NCBI GenBank assembly: GCA_024403485.1
Contig: JAKSRT010000018.1
Location: 1-32,219, forward strand
Source: Lachnospiraceae bacterium
GTDB lineage: Bacteria; Bacillota; Clostridia; Lachnospirales; Lachnospiraceae
DNA: 32,219 nucleotides
Reading direction: 5' to 3'
Shown: in pieces, positions 1 through 7,619 of the stretch
Numbering within the stretch: position 1 is the stretch's first letter
How the letters are laid out: each line of letters opens with the position of its first letter
Position numbers and translations under genes: made by a program
Notes under the pieces: generated by a model
The model's input: the letters and a program-made list of their open reading frames with translations, nothing else
The model's database searches: none
What the model was told of the DNA's origin: nothing

Positions 1-553
1 AAATACGCCAGTGGCTCTTCTCGTCCTTTCTCAATATAAAGACTTCCTGAATGGGCTTTGTGTTTTTGCCCGATCTGATTGTATAAATACACCATATCCT
101 TGCCCATTCGTAACCATCCTCTGTAAAAAATTCCACATCCGTGCTGGCCGAAGGAGCATAACTGGAAATAGTATAATTATTATCCTTATATAATTTAATG
201 TCTGTTTTTAAATCCAAAATATAATCTTCGTGAGTTTTATATGACACCAATTCATCGTCATAAAGAAGAAGCATCTGATCGGCCAGGGCAAGAAGTTCCT
301 GGTCAGTATATTCTTCATTGTAATAGCACTGAGTAATCTCACTGAAATATTTAATTACTTCTTTTGGAGTGGCAGGATAATTGGTAGTAAGGTTACGCTG
401 AAGGGTCTGGGTAACCACACTGGCATTTACTACCACATCTGTCTCCTCCTTTCCTGAAGATACTGAGGACATATGCCGATAGTAAATGATAATTAAAACT
501 GCCAGAACAAGAGCAATAATTACACCCTTGTAACTGTTTAGTTTTTGAATCAT
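1..553 (-). CDS. Membrane-anchored protein, DUF6715-like (3' end outside window)
   Basis: This partial gene reads 184 codons without a stop from an ATG at 553 to the window edge, so its C-terminus is missing. The start follows an AAAGAGG ribosome binding site. Residues 9-24 (YKGVIIALVLAVLIII) form one hydrophobic segment near the N-terminus, so the protein is probably anchored with the rest outside the cytoplasm. The outer part contains the runs NYPATPKEVIKYFSEITQC, YNEEYTDQEL, STDVEFFTEDGYEWARIWC and a terminal FILRKDE. From memory these resemble DUF6715 proteins of Lachnospiraceae, a family of unknown function. It starts 48 bases after rnz and probably shares its transcript. The reading frame is certain from the translation; the family name is recalled and less sure. 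Confidence 0.8.
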   Translation of the reverse strand, partial: MIQKLNSYKGVIIALVLAVLIIIYYRHMSSVSSGKEETDVVVNASVVTQTLQRNLTTNYPATPKEVIKYFSEITQCYYNEEYTDQELLALADQMLLLYDDELVSYKTHEDYILDLKTDIKLYKDNNYTISSYAPSASTDVEFFTEDGYEWARIWCIYTIRSGKNTKPIQEVFILRKDEKSHWRI

Positions 554-601
554 ATATACCTCTTTATTCAGTTGATATAAAAAATCTGCAGTAAAAGATG
601 A

Positions 602-1513
602 TTAATCATCGGGGAACATCAAATCCGTATTCTGTCCATCCTTGCTTACTATGGTCTTTTCAAATATTTTTCTAACTTCACTCTTATATTCCTCAGGATG
701 GGCAAGTGAAGGAGAATAATGTGTAAGCCACATTTCTTTAACCTCTGCCGCCTTTGCCATTTCCGCTGCCTCGTAAAAGGTCATATGCTTATGTTCCTTG
801 GCCTTTTCAAGCTTATCAGGTTCGCCATACATGCCTTCGCAAACAAACAGGTCGGCACCTCTTGCATTTTCCACTATAAAATCCGTAGGTCGTGAATCCG
901 TACAATAAGTAACCTTCAGCCCCTTTCTGGCCGGACCAAGGACCATATCGGGAGTATAAGTTATACCATCAATCGTAACCTCTTTGCCTTTTTGAAGAGG
1001 ATTCCACGCCTTTAGCGGAATATTATTTTCTTTTGCCCTCTCTAAGTCAAACTTCGGCGCTCTGTTTACAACAACATTGTAGCCGTAACATAAGACATTA
1101 TGATTAACCCTGAAGGCTTCTATTGTATATCCGCCCAAATCAAAGGATTGAAAATTATCCTGGATTTCTATTAATGAAATATCAAAAGGCAGTTCCGGTG
1201 CAATGGTACGAAGCGCCGGCACTACTCTTGTAAGCCCTCTTGGGCCAATAAGTACCAGAGGTTCCGTACGTTCTGCATTTCCAAGAGTAAGCAGCATACC
1301 GGGAAGTCCACTGATGTGATCCGCATGAAAATGGGTAAAGCAGATAACATCTATCGGTTTTGCGCTCCAGCCAAACTTTTTCATGGCTACCTGGGTACCT
1401 TCACCGCAGTCTATTAATATATTGCTTCCGTTATATCTAAGCATCAAAGAAGTAAGGAAGCGGTAAGGCAAGGGCATCATTCCACCCGTACCCAAAAGTG
1501 CAACTTCTAACAT
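602..1513 (-). CDS. rnz: Ribonuclease Z (tRNA 3'-processing, metallo-beta-lactamase fold)
   Basis: This 303-residue protein has the length and layout of bacterial RNase Z, which cuts the 3' trailer of tRNA precursors that lack an encoded CCA. The zinc motif HFHADH is at residues 61-66, after the first strands (LIDCGEGTQ). Further family marks are TYCTDSRPT, the FVCEGMYG segment and the late THYSPS motif. The N-terminal GTGGMMPLPYR replaces the GTSAGxPT run of better-studied members; related Clostridia proteins have this form, so I do not read it as damage. An AGAGG-type site (CGAGGAA) precedes the ATG, and only three bases separate it from rimI upstream. Another MBL-fold hydrolase role is possible but less likely. 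Confidence 0.88.
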   Translation of the reverse strand: MLEVALLGTGGMMPLPYRFLTSLMLRYNGSNILIDCGEGTQVAMKKFGWSAKPIDVICFTHFHADHISGLPGMLLTLGNAERTEPLVLIGPRGLTRVVPALRTIAPELPFDISLIEIQDNFQSFDLGGYTIEAFRVNHNVLCYGYNVVVNRAPKFDLERAKENNIPLKAWNPLQKGKEVTIDGITYTPDMVLGPARKGLKVTYCTDSRPTDFIVENARGADLFVCEGMYGEPDKLEKAKEHKHMTFYEAAEMAKAAEVKEMWLTHYSPSLAHPEEYKSEVRKIFEKTIVSKDGQNTDLMFPDD

Positions 1514-1516
1514 CTA

Positions 1517-1993
1517 TTATTCCTCGTGAGATCTAAACCACATTACATATGCATCTTCCACCGGGTGCTCATAAAATCGTTTGCGAACCCCCGCGCTCTC
1601 AAATCCAAGACTCTCATATAATTTAACTGCCGGAGCATTGGACACCCTTACTTCAAGGGTAAAATCCGTTATTCCCTTTTTAATGCCGGCAGAAAGAACC
1701 TCTTTCATAAGTATTCCCGACAAACCTCTGCCTCTGAACTTCTCATCGATTACTACATTGTTTATGTAGCCTTCTCCCACCTGGTCGGTGTAACCTGCGG
1801 CTCCTACAATATAATTATCGACTTCTATTACAAAATATTCACTGCCTGAATCGTATATTAACTGTGCAAAATCTTCGCGTTTCCAGGGCATTGAAAACGA
1901 TGCTTCTTCTATTTCACATACTCGGTCAAGATCGGCCTCGATCATTGGCCGAACCGAAATATTGTCCGGCAGAATTCTGTTCTCGATATTCAT
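1517..1993 (-). CDS. rimI: Ribosomal protein bS18-alanine N-acetyltransferase RimI
   Basis: A 158-residue GNAT-fold acetyltransferase. The order of motifs is that of RimI: an N-terminal IEEASFSMPWKREDF run, the acetyl-CoA loop with RGRGLSG near the middle, then LEVRVSNAPAVKLYESLGF and the C-terminal RKRFYEHPVEDAYVMW, where Tyr and the acidic residues sit as in RimI. In the known family it acetylates the N-terminal alanine of ribosomal protein S18. Its place directly after tsaB (nine bases) and before rnz matches the tsaE-tsaB-rimI order of many Firmicutes, which strengthens the name over a generic GNAT. No strong Shine-Dalgarno is visible, so translation may be coupled to tsaB. Confidence 0.88.
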   Translation of the reverse strand: MNIENRILPDNISVRPMIEADLDRVCEIEEASFSMPWKREDFAQLIYDSGSEYFVIEVDNYIVGAAGYTDQVGEGYINNVVIDEKFRGRGLSGILMKEVLSAGIKKGITDFTLEVRVSNAPAVKLYESLGFESAGVRKRFYEHPVEDAYVMWFRSHEE

Positions 1994-2002
1994 ATACAGT
2001 AC

Positions 2003-2719
2003 TTAACCCGAAATCTTTTCGTTTCTTTCTCTTTCCGCCTGGGATAACCTCAAATATTCCGGAACATGTTCGTCGGCGGATATGCTCCTGCCTTCTTTGA
2101 AATATTCAATCCCAAGTGTTCCTACGGAAGCGGCGCTTTGCCTGTTCATATGAGCAGGGGCAAAAGAAATTTTTCCGGCCATTTTTTCTTTAATCCTGTC
2201 TGCAAATACCGGTACGCCATCACCCAGGAACATAACGTTTCGGTCCATGGCGACAAGCTTATCCGTCAGTTCGTCTATGGAAAGAGCCGAAGCATTCATT
2301 ATTGTGTTCATCTTGTACGAATCACCGTTTTTAACAAACTCATATATTCCCGTGTATACCTGCTCGCGTCTGGCATCCATAATCGGGCAAACCAAATCCG
2401 CACATCCGTACATATTGTATGCCAGGGCATCGGTTGTAAAAACTTCCACAATCGGAAGGTTCAATGCAAGGCCCAAACCCTTGGCGGTCGCAGAACCGAT
2501 TCGCAGGCCGGTAAACGACCCCGGACCTTTTGAGATTGCTATTGCATTCACAGTAGACAAATCCAGTTCTGTCATCTTTGATATTTCATCAAGCATCGGA
2601 ACCAGTGTCTGAGAATGTGTTTTTTTATAATTTACCGAGTACTCGGCTATGGCAATATCGTCTTCCACTATTGCTACGGAAGCGGTAAGGCCGGAGCTGT
2701 CCATGGCAAGAATTTTCAT
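2003..2719 (-). CDS. tsaB: tRNA t6A biosynthesis protein TsaB
   Basis: TsaB is the inactive ASKHA-fold partner of TsaD in the complex that places threonylcarbamoyl on A37 of ANN-decoding tRNAs. The 238-residue product starts with the LAMDSSGLTASVAIVE strand-turn-strand and has the strongly conserved GPGSFTGLRIG segment near residue 66, followed by AKGLGLALNLP. The region after DARREQVYTGIY matches the C-terminal lobe. AAGGA lies eight bases before the ATG. The gene follows tsaE after 88 bases and precedes rimI by nine. TsaD and TsaC are not in the window and must lie elsewhere. Confidence 0.93.
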   Translation of the reverse strand: MKILAMDSSGLTASVAIVEDDIAIAEYSVNYKKTHSQTLVPMLDEISKMTELDLSTVNAIAISKGPGSFTGLRIGSATAKGLGLALNLPIVEVFTTDALAYNMYGCADLVCPIMDARREQVYTGIYEFVKNGDSYKMNTIMNASALSIDELTDKLVAMDRNVMFLGDGVPVFADRIKEKMAGKISFAPAHMNRQSAASVGTLGIEYFKEGRSISADEHVPEYLRLSQAERERNEKISG

Positions 2720-2807
2720 ATTATCAGTCCTTGTGCCTATAAAATTTCGACCTATTAAAAAAAGAGCGCTTATTATTTGTATCCGTCGTCATCGGTGTTC
2801 CACCAGA

Positions 2808-3227
2808 TTATGAAATCGTAATACGACGGTAATCCACTCCCTTTGTTAAATCTTTTTCGATTTCTATACGTGTGTGATCACGGGGTATTATCTCACTGAT
2901 AAGATCGGCCCATTCAATAAAGGTTACACCGTCTCCATAAAAATAGTCTTCATAACCGATTTCATCCATTTCGGAAACGTCACCGATTCTGTAAACATCA
3001 AAATGGAAGAACGGCAATCGCCCTTCTTCGTAAATCTGCATTATTGTAAATGTAGGGCTAACTACCGGTTCCTCTATTCCGAGGCCTTCTGCTACTCCCT
3101 GAGTAAACACGGTCTTACCTACACCCAAATCACCGATCAGTGTAAAAACACTGCCCGGTTCGGCATTTTCGCCAATCGATTTGCCCAGGTCAAAGGTCTC
3201 CTGAGCACTGTAAGTTTCGTATACCAT
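2808..3227 (-). CDS. tsaE: tRNA t6A biosynthesis ATPase TsaE
   Basis: A 139-residue P-loop ATPase of the TsaE (YjeE) family, which binds the TsaB-TsaD dimer and drives turnover of the t6A complex. The Walker A motif GDLGVGKT is at residues 32-39, then VSPTFTIMQIYEEG (switch-like strand) and FHFDVYRIG with the family's DxYR. The length is typical. The C-terminal TFIEWADLISEIIP is the conserved EWxE-like stretch. The start has almost no Shine-Dalgarno and lies only 18 bases after the riboflavin kinase gene, which points to coupled translation on the ribU transcript. Confidence 0.93.
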   Translation of the reverse strand: MVYETYSAQETFDLGKSIGENAEPGSVFTLIGDLGVGKTVFTQGVAEGLGIEEPVVSPTFTIMQIYEEGRLPFFHFDVYRIGDVSEMDEIGYEDYFYGDGVTFIEWADLISEIIPRDHTRIEIEKDLTKGVDYRRITIS

Positions 3228-3245
3228 AATTACTTAAATTTTAGT

Positions 3246-3632
3246 TTATTTAGTGATTTTTTGCAAGAAATTTTGACCGGCTTCCATGTCCTGATGCATC
3301 TGATTTGTAAGCTGCTCAAAAGAATCGAATTTCATTTCCGGGCGACGGAATTCCACCAGTTCAACGATGATATCTTTTCCGTATAAATCTCCCGAAAAAT
3401 CATAAAGATAGGACTCGGCGTTAACGGCATTGTCAGACTTTACCGTAGGCTTTGTGCCAATATTTGTAATAGCCTTATATGATTTACCGTCAACACTTAC
3501 CTTTGAATAATAAACACCCTTTGGAAGGTTTGTTATATCTTCCAAAGGGTAAATGTTTGCAGTTGGCATATCAATTGTGGCACCAAGATGGTTACCGTGC
3601 ACCACTGTACCGTTTAAAATGATAGGTTTCAT
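3246..3632 (-). CDS. Stand-alone riboflavin kinase (RFK-domain only)
   Basis: A 128-residue protein made only of the riboflavin kinase beta-barrel, the C-terminal half of bifunctional RibF. Visible marks are GTVVHGNHLG, the nucleotide/metal loop MPTANI, GVYYSKV, TNIGTKPTV, and ESYLYDFSGDLYGK, which holds the catalytic glutamate. The usual GRxLGFPTAN loop reads GATIDMPTAN here, so the residues before PTAN differ from the consensus. There is no FAD synthetase (nucleotidyltransferase) domain, so the product should be FMN only; a full RibF is presumably elsewhere. It sits 42 bases after ribU behind an FMN riboswitch. I infer that it traps imported riboflavin as FMN. Confidence 0.85.
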   Translation of the reverse strand: MKPIILNGTVVHGNHLGATIDMPTANIYPLEDITNLPKGVYYSKVSVDGKSYKAITNIGTKPTVKSDNAVNAESYLYDFSGDLYGKDIIVELVEFRRPEMKFDSFEQLTNQMHQDMEAGQNFLQKITK

Positions 3633-3674
3633 AAATCCTCATAGAATAAATTACTTTTTCTTTTGCCCGGATAA

Positions 3675-4295
3675 TCAGCCCTTTAAAATTTTGGAAAGAG
3701 GCTTATAAATAAGCATTGAAATCAGTACCGAAAGAAGTCCTTTAATAACTGTAAACGGAATATTGAATACAATCAAGCTCTGTGTTACGGATTTCATTCC
3801 GGGAATAATGAGCCGGTACGCACCGAGAACCGCTTCTTCAGGCATGAAGTTATAGTAAAAAGGATATACTATAAAGAGGTTTGAGGGGAAAGAAATAATA
3901 CCCATTACCAAAGCACCGATTACACCACCGATAATAGCATTCTTTCTGCTCTTCTTTGACTTATAAATTGCGCCTGCAGTAAACGTAAATACAGCACCGA
4001 GAATGAAGTTTGATAATTCACCGACTGTAAAGCTCTGTGACGCAAGGCAGTGGATAAGGTTTTTAATAAGTTCGATTAAGACACCTGCAAGCGGACCGTA
4101 TGCAAAAGCTCCGATTAACGCCGGAAGATCCGAAAAATCCATCTTAATAAACGGAGGGATTAAGAAAGGGAGCGGGAATTCCAAATACTGAAGCACAATA
4201 GCTGCAGCCGTTAGCATGCCTACTCCTGCCATAAGACGAGGAGAAATTGCAGGTTTCTTTGCATTTTCATTGTTTGTTACATTTTCGTTACTCAT
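3675..4295 (-). CDS. ribU: Riboflavin ECF transporter substrate-binding subunit RibU
   Basis: RibU is the membrane S-component that captures riboflavin and works with the shared EcfA-EcfA'-EcfT module, which is not in this window. The 206-residue protein has about six membrane segments. It carries the family-typical KMDFSDLPALIGAFAYGPLAG followed by LIELIKNLIH, and a C-terminal IPFTVIKGLLSVLI. I start it at the ATG at 4295, preceded by AGAAAGGAAA. A longer frame beginning at 4367 would start inside the terminator hairpin and is rejected. The FMN riboswitch just upstream supports the substrate. Product sure; number of helices estimated by eye. Confidence 0.93.
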   Translation of the reverse strand: MSNENVTNNENAKKPAISPRLMAGVGMLTAAAIVLQYLEFPLPFLIPPFIKMDFSDLPALIGAFAYGPLAGVLIELIKNLIHCLASQSFTVGELSNFILGAVFTFTAGAIYKSKKSRKNAIIGGVIGALVMGIISFPSNLFIVYPFYYNFMPEEAVLGAYRLIIPGMKSVTQSLIVFNIPFTVIKGLLSVLISMLIYKPLSKILKG

Positions 4296-4351
4296 GTGTT
4301 TTCCTTTCTGATGCGGGAGCATCAAGAAGAACAAAGAATATCTCATGAAAC

Positions 4352-4379
4352 AAAAAAAGCCCCGCAAAACGCGGGGCCT
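4352..4379 (-). terminator. Riboswitch-controlled intrinsic terminator before ribU
   Basis: On the minus strand a perfect seven-pair stem GCCCCGC/GCGGGGC with a five-base loop is followed by seven T. It lies between the FMN aptamer and the ribU ribosome binding site. The segment at 4401-4408 (CGGGGTTT on the minus strand) can pair with AAGGCCCCG of the 5' arm and is a candidate antiterminator; that pairing is inferred. Confidence 0.92.
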
Positions 4380-4437
4380 TAAAAATACGGTTTCACACAG
4401 AAACCCCGGGAACCTATCAAACCCGAAGCTTACTGTC

Positions 4438-4552
4438 TATTCTTCTTCCATCCGGACTTTACCGTCGGTTTCGGAATTTCACCGAATCAGCCGGCTTTCG
4501 CCGGGTCGCGGACTGTACCGCCGGTAGGGAATCACACCCAACCCCGAAGATA
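4438..4552 (-). promoter_or_regulatory. FMN riboswitch (RFN element)
   Basis: The minus strand has the RFN consensus almost base for base: CTTCGGGG, then GGGTGTGATTCCC, ACCGGCGGTACAGTCCGCGA, a GCCGGC hairpin, GATTCGGTGAAATTCCGAA, CCGACGGTAAAGTCCGGATG and a closing GAAGAAGA that pairs with TATCTTC at the 5' end. This aptamer binds flavin mononucleotide and, in Firmicutes, usually favours termination when FMN is plentiful. Here the terminator at 4352-4379 follows, so low FMN should allow transcription of ribU and the kinase gene. Confidence 0.97.
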
Positions 4553-4587
4553 TTTTATTTTCAACAGAATATTTCCTGTTAAAGGAC

Positions 4588-4616
4588 ACTTTATCACTGC
4601 AAAGCAGCTAAGTCAA
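4588..4616 (-). promoter_or_regulatory. Promoter of the FMN riboswitch/ribU transcript
   Basis: TTGACT at 4616-4611, a 17-base spacer and TAAAGT at 4593-4588 make a good sigma-A type promoter. Transcription would begin near 4581, about 30 bases before the aptamer. It lies directly behind the tex stop codon, and I see no strong tex terminator. Confidence 0.75.
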
Positions 4617-4624
4617 TATTACAA

Positions 4625-6967
4625 TCAGTCTTTATCAAGTCTCATTGTAAGTGCAATTCTCTTTTTGGCCACGTCAACCTCGATAACCTTAACATCAACT
4701 ACATCACCTACACTTACCGCTTCCAAAGGATGCTTGATAAAACGATCTGTAATCCTGGAGATATGCACAAGACCATCCTGATGAACGCCGATGTCCACAA
4801 AGGCACCGAAGTCGATTACATTACGAACGGTTCCTTTAAGTACCATTCCGGGCTTGAGATCTTTCATTTCAAGAACGTCGCTTCTTAAGATTGGAGCCGG
4901 CATATCCGCACGGGGATCTCTTGCAGGCTTTTCAAGTTCTTTCAAAATATCGGTAAGAGTTATTTCGCCGATTCCAAGTTCTTCGGCCATTTTCTTTTTA
5001 TCCTTCACCTTGGCATCAAGTCCTCCGACAGGCGTCTTCTGAGCAACAGGTGATGTTTCTTTTTCTTCAGCTTCCAGGGAAGCTCCTCCAAGTGCGGCCA
5101 TAAGAGCTTTACCCATGGCGGTATTGGCATTTGTTACCACCGGTCTGGCGGGCTTTTTAGGTTTGGGAGCAGGTTTCTGCGCTGCCTTTTTTGCTTCTGC
5201 CTTGGCTGAGGCTGCCTTTCTTTGGAATTCCTTAACATCTTCCATTGTGATTCCGAGCTTGTCCATCAGCTTAAGAGTTGCTTCATAAGATTCAGGATGA
5301 ACACTTGTTGCATCAAGAGGATTATCTCCTCCAAGGATTCTAAGGAAGCCTGCACACTGCTCATATGCTTTCGGTCCAAGTTTCGGCACATTAAGAAGCT
5401 GTCGTCTGTCGGTGAATCTGCCGTTCTTTTCACGATAATCCACAATATTCTTTGCAATAACCTTGCTGATACCCGAAATGTATTCAAGAAGAGCTGCCGA
5501 CGCAGTGTTGATGTCAACACCTACGTGGTTAACGCAGTCTTCGACTACACCTTCAAGGGCTCCGGAAAGTTTCTTTTGATCCATATCATGCTGGTACTGA
5601 CCTACACCGATAGACTTCGGGTCGATCTTTACAAGCTCTGCAAGCGGATCCTGAAGTCTTCTTGCCATTGAAGTTGCGCTTCTTTGTCCCACATCAAAGT
5701 TTGGAAATTCCTCTGTTGCCTGCTTACTTGCAGAATATACCGAAGCTCCTGCTTCATTAACTATTACATACTGAAGAGGAACATTTACCTCTTTAATGAT
5801 ATCAACAACTACCTGTTCAGATTCTCTTGATGCAGTTCCGTTGCCAAGAGAAATAAGTGAAATTCCGTATTTCTGAATGAGATGCTTAACTACAGCTTTG
5901 GCTTCATCAACCTTAAATTGCGGAGCGGTAGGATAAATGACTGTTGTATCAAGAACCTTACCGGTGGCATCTACCACCGCGAGCTTACAGCCTGTTCTGA
6001 AAGCAGGGTCCCATCCAAGGACAACTTTACCGGCAATAGGAGGTGCCATAAGAAGCTGTTCAAGATTCTTACCAAATACCGCTATAGCACCGTCCTCAGC
6101 CTTTTCGGTAAGCTCATTTCTGATTTCACGTTCGATAGCGGGCGCAATCAGACGGTTATATGCATCTTCGGTTACTTCTTCAAGAACCGGAGTTGTAAAT
6201 TCATTGTCTGCTGTTATAACCTTTGTATTCAAATAAGTCTGTATTCTTTCAACAGGTGCCACAACCTTTACGGTAAGAACCTTTTCATTCTCGCCACGAT
6301 TTATTGCAAGTGTTCTGTGGCCGGCAACCTTCTTAAGCGGTTCCTCATAAGCATAATACATTTCATATACAGTCTGCGCTTTTTCATCTTTGGCAGAGCT
6401 TGTAAGGGTTCCTTCTTCAAAAGTAATATTTCTTATGTAAGTTCTGTAATCAGCGTTGTCGGAAACCATTTCAGCGATAATGTCACGAGCTCCTGCAAGC
6501 GCTTCTTCAGCTGTTTTAACCTCTTTTTCTTCGTTAATGAATTCTGCTGCTTTCTCAATTACAGGCGCTGTAGCATTCATTTCAAGGATATAGTTTGCCA
6601 AAGGTTCAAGGCCCTTTTCTTTTGCCACGGAAGCACGAGTCTTTCGCTTAGGACGATAAGGTCTGTAAAGATCTTCAACAAGTACCTGAGTCTCAGCCGC
6701 AAGAATTTTCTCCTTAAGCTCTTCGGTAAGCAATCCCTGCTCTTCTATGCTGGCAAGAACAGTCGCCTTTTTCTCTTCAAGATTACGAAGATAAGTAAGA
6801 CGATCCGCCAGATTTCTGATTATTTCGTCGTTAAGTGCACCGTGCTCCTCTTTACGGTAACGGGCAATAAAAGGAATTGTATTTCCTTCATCAATAAGGC
6901 GAACAACCGCTTCAGCCTGTTCTCTTCTGATATTCAGTTCTTCATGTAATCTTCCGATAATATCCAT
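4625..6967 (-). CDS. tex: Tex-family S1 RNA-binding protein
   Basis: Tex is a conserved cytoplasmic nucleic-acid-binding protein linked to transcription. The 780-residue product shows the normal order: helical N-terminal part with GNTIPFIARYRKE, the YqgF-like core with GWDPAFRTGCKLAVVD, the helix-hairpin-helix region (LLEYISGISKVIAKNIVDYR, LLNVPKLGPKAYEQCAGFLRI), and a C-terminal S1 domain at about 704-780 (GTVRNVIDFGAFVDIG). Between HPESYE and the S1 domain lies a long Ala/Lys/Pro-rich stretch, roughly residues 584-660, that looks disordered and makes the protein longer than many Tex proteins. The ATG at 6967 has GAGGA upstream. A strong promoter lies at 7040-7068. Confidence 0.95.
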   Translation of the reverse strand: MDIIGRLHEELNIRREQAEAVVRLIDEGNTIPFIARYRKEEHGALNDEIIRNLADRLTYLRNLEEKKATVLASIEEQGLLTEELKEKILAAETQVLVEDLYRPYRPKRKTRASVAKEKGLEPLANYILEMNATAPVIEKAAEFINEEKEVKTAEEALAGARDIIAEMVSDNADYRTYIRNITFEEGTLTSSAKDEKAQTVYEMYYAYEEPLKKVAGHRTLAINRGENEKVLTVKVVAPVERIQTYLNTKVITADNEFTTPVLEEVTEDAYNRLIAPAIEREIRNELTEKAEDGAIAVFGKNLEQLLMAPPIAGKVVLGWDPAFRTGCKLAVVDATGKVLDTTVIYPTAPQFKVDEAKAVVKHLIQKYGISLISLGNGTASRESEQVVVDIIKEVNVPLQYVIVNEAGASVYSASKQATEEFPNFDVGQRSATSMARRLQDPLAELVKIDPKSIGVGQYQHDMDQKKLSGALEGVVEDCVNHVGVDINTASAALLEYISGISKVIAKNIVDYREKNGRFTDRRQLLNVPKLGPKAYEQCAGFLRILGGDNPLDATSVHPESYEATLKLMDKLGITMEDVKEFQRKAASAKAEAKKAAQKPAPKPKKPARPVVTNANTAMGKALMAALGGASLEAEEKETSPVAQKTPVGGLDAKVKDKKKMAEELGIGEITLTDILKELEKPARDPRADMPAPILRSDVLEMKDLKPGMVLKGTVRNVIDFGAFVDIGVHQDGLVHISRITDRFIKHPLEAVSVGDVVDVKVIEVDVAKKRIALTMRLDKD

Positions 6968-7039
6968 ATAATATTAAATCCTCACATTCGCCATCCATTT
7001 ATGTTTTTGCGTATTCTTTTCGGATGACTTACTTATAAT

Positions 7040-7068
7040 ATTATAAAGAAATACGCCTTTTCATTCAA
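7040..7068 (-). promoter_or_regulatory. tex promoter
   Basis: TTGAAT at 7068-7063, 17 bases, then the exact TATAAT at 7045-7040. The start would fall near 7033, giving a leader of about 65 bases. It is back to back with the plus-strand promoter at 7082-7110. Confidence 0.82.
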
Positions 7069-7081
7069 GGTTACATAACAA

Positions 7082-7110
7082 TTGTAGCATAGCATATTTT
7101 ATGTTATAAT
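7082..7110 (+). promoter_or_regulatory. Promoter of the plus-strand trio
   Basis: TTGTAG at 7082-7087, a 17-base spacer and TATAAT at 7105-7110. The start would be near 7117, about 45 bases before the ATG at 7161. Confidence 0.8.
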
Positions 7111-7160
7111 AATTCGATAAATCTATTGTGATAATATAAGTTTCAGAAAGTATAAAATCA

Positions 7161-7619
7161 ATGGGCAGCAATTACGGAAATAATTATACGGACAATTCCA
7201 ATCGTTTTGACTCTAAAGAGTTCTTAGAGCGACAGTTTTATTACCTGTCAAAACTCAGAATGCAGGGACGCGCAAAAAATCTCGGCATAGCCGCTCTTGT
7301 TACATCCATATTCTTTGCCACTGTTCCGATTATCGGAATAGTACTTGCATGTTTGGCAATTTTATTCGCTTTCCTTGCAAAAGGCGAAGATTTGAAAATG
7401 TCCCGGGACTGCAGAGTCGCTGTGGGAACCTCCGTGGCAGCACTGCTTGTGGGACTTTACATTATGGGAAGTGTTCTTTTTGCTTTAAAAATCAATGATG
7501 AATACAGACAAAACGTAGCCGAATATATGGACCAGATAAATTCAACAATGTATCCGGATGAAAATATGCCAAGCTACGGAGAACTTTTGGAAAAGTATTT
7601 CGGGAAAGGAGAAAACTAA
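7161..7619 (+). CDS. Small membrane protein of unknown function, DUF4190-like
   Basis: A 152-residue protein with an Asn/Tyr-rich N-terminus, a long hydrophobic stretch at residues 42-72 that could be a helical hairpin, and a second membrane segment at about 86-109. These are joined by a short charged loop (KGEDLKMSRDCR). The arrangement recalls DUF4190-like small membrane proteins, but I cannot confirm that. The C-terminal tail (residues 110-152) is polar and acidic. The upstream site AGAAAG is weak, while the promoter is strong. Its stop overlaps the next start (TAATG), so the two are coupled. Real gene, function unknown. Confidence 0.8.
   Translation: MGSNYGNNYTDNSNRFDSKEFLERQFYYLSKLRMQGRAKNLGIAALVTSIFFATVPIIGIVLACLAILFAFLAKGEDLKMSRDCRVAVGTSVAALLVGLYIMGSVLFALKINDEYRQNVAEYMDQINSTMYPDENMPSYGELLEKYFGKGEN

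Noticed and set aside
2727..2792. Possible 22-codon ORF between tsaE and tsaB (MTTDTNNKRSFF...) with GGTGGA upstream
   Set aside because: Very short, Lys/Arg/Phe composition without features, and it could arise by chance in an 88-base gap. It needs ribosome profiling or conservation to be taken up.
4296..4367. 24-residue N-terminal extension of RibU
   Set aside because: It would start inside the riboswitch terminator. The ATG at 4295 has a good ribosome binding site.
5882..6949. Long plus-strand open frame opposite tex (355 codons)
   Set aside because: The translation is rich in Cys, Phe, Asn and Arg with no domain, and no ribosome binding site precedes it. It is the antisense shadow of a well-supported gene.
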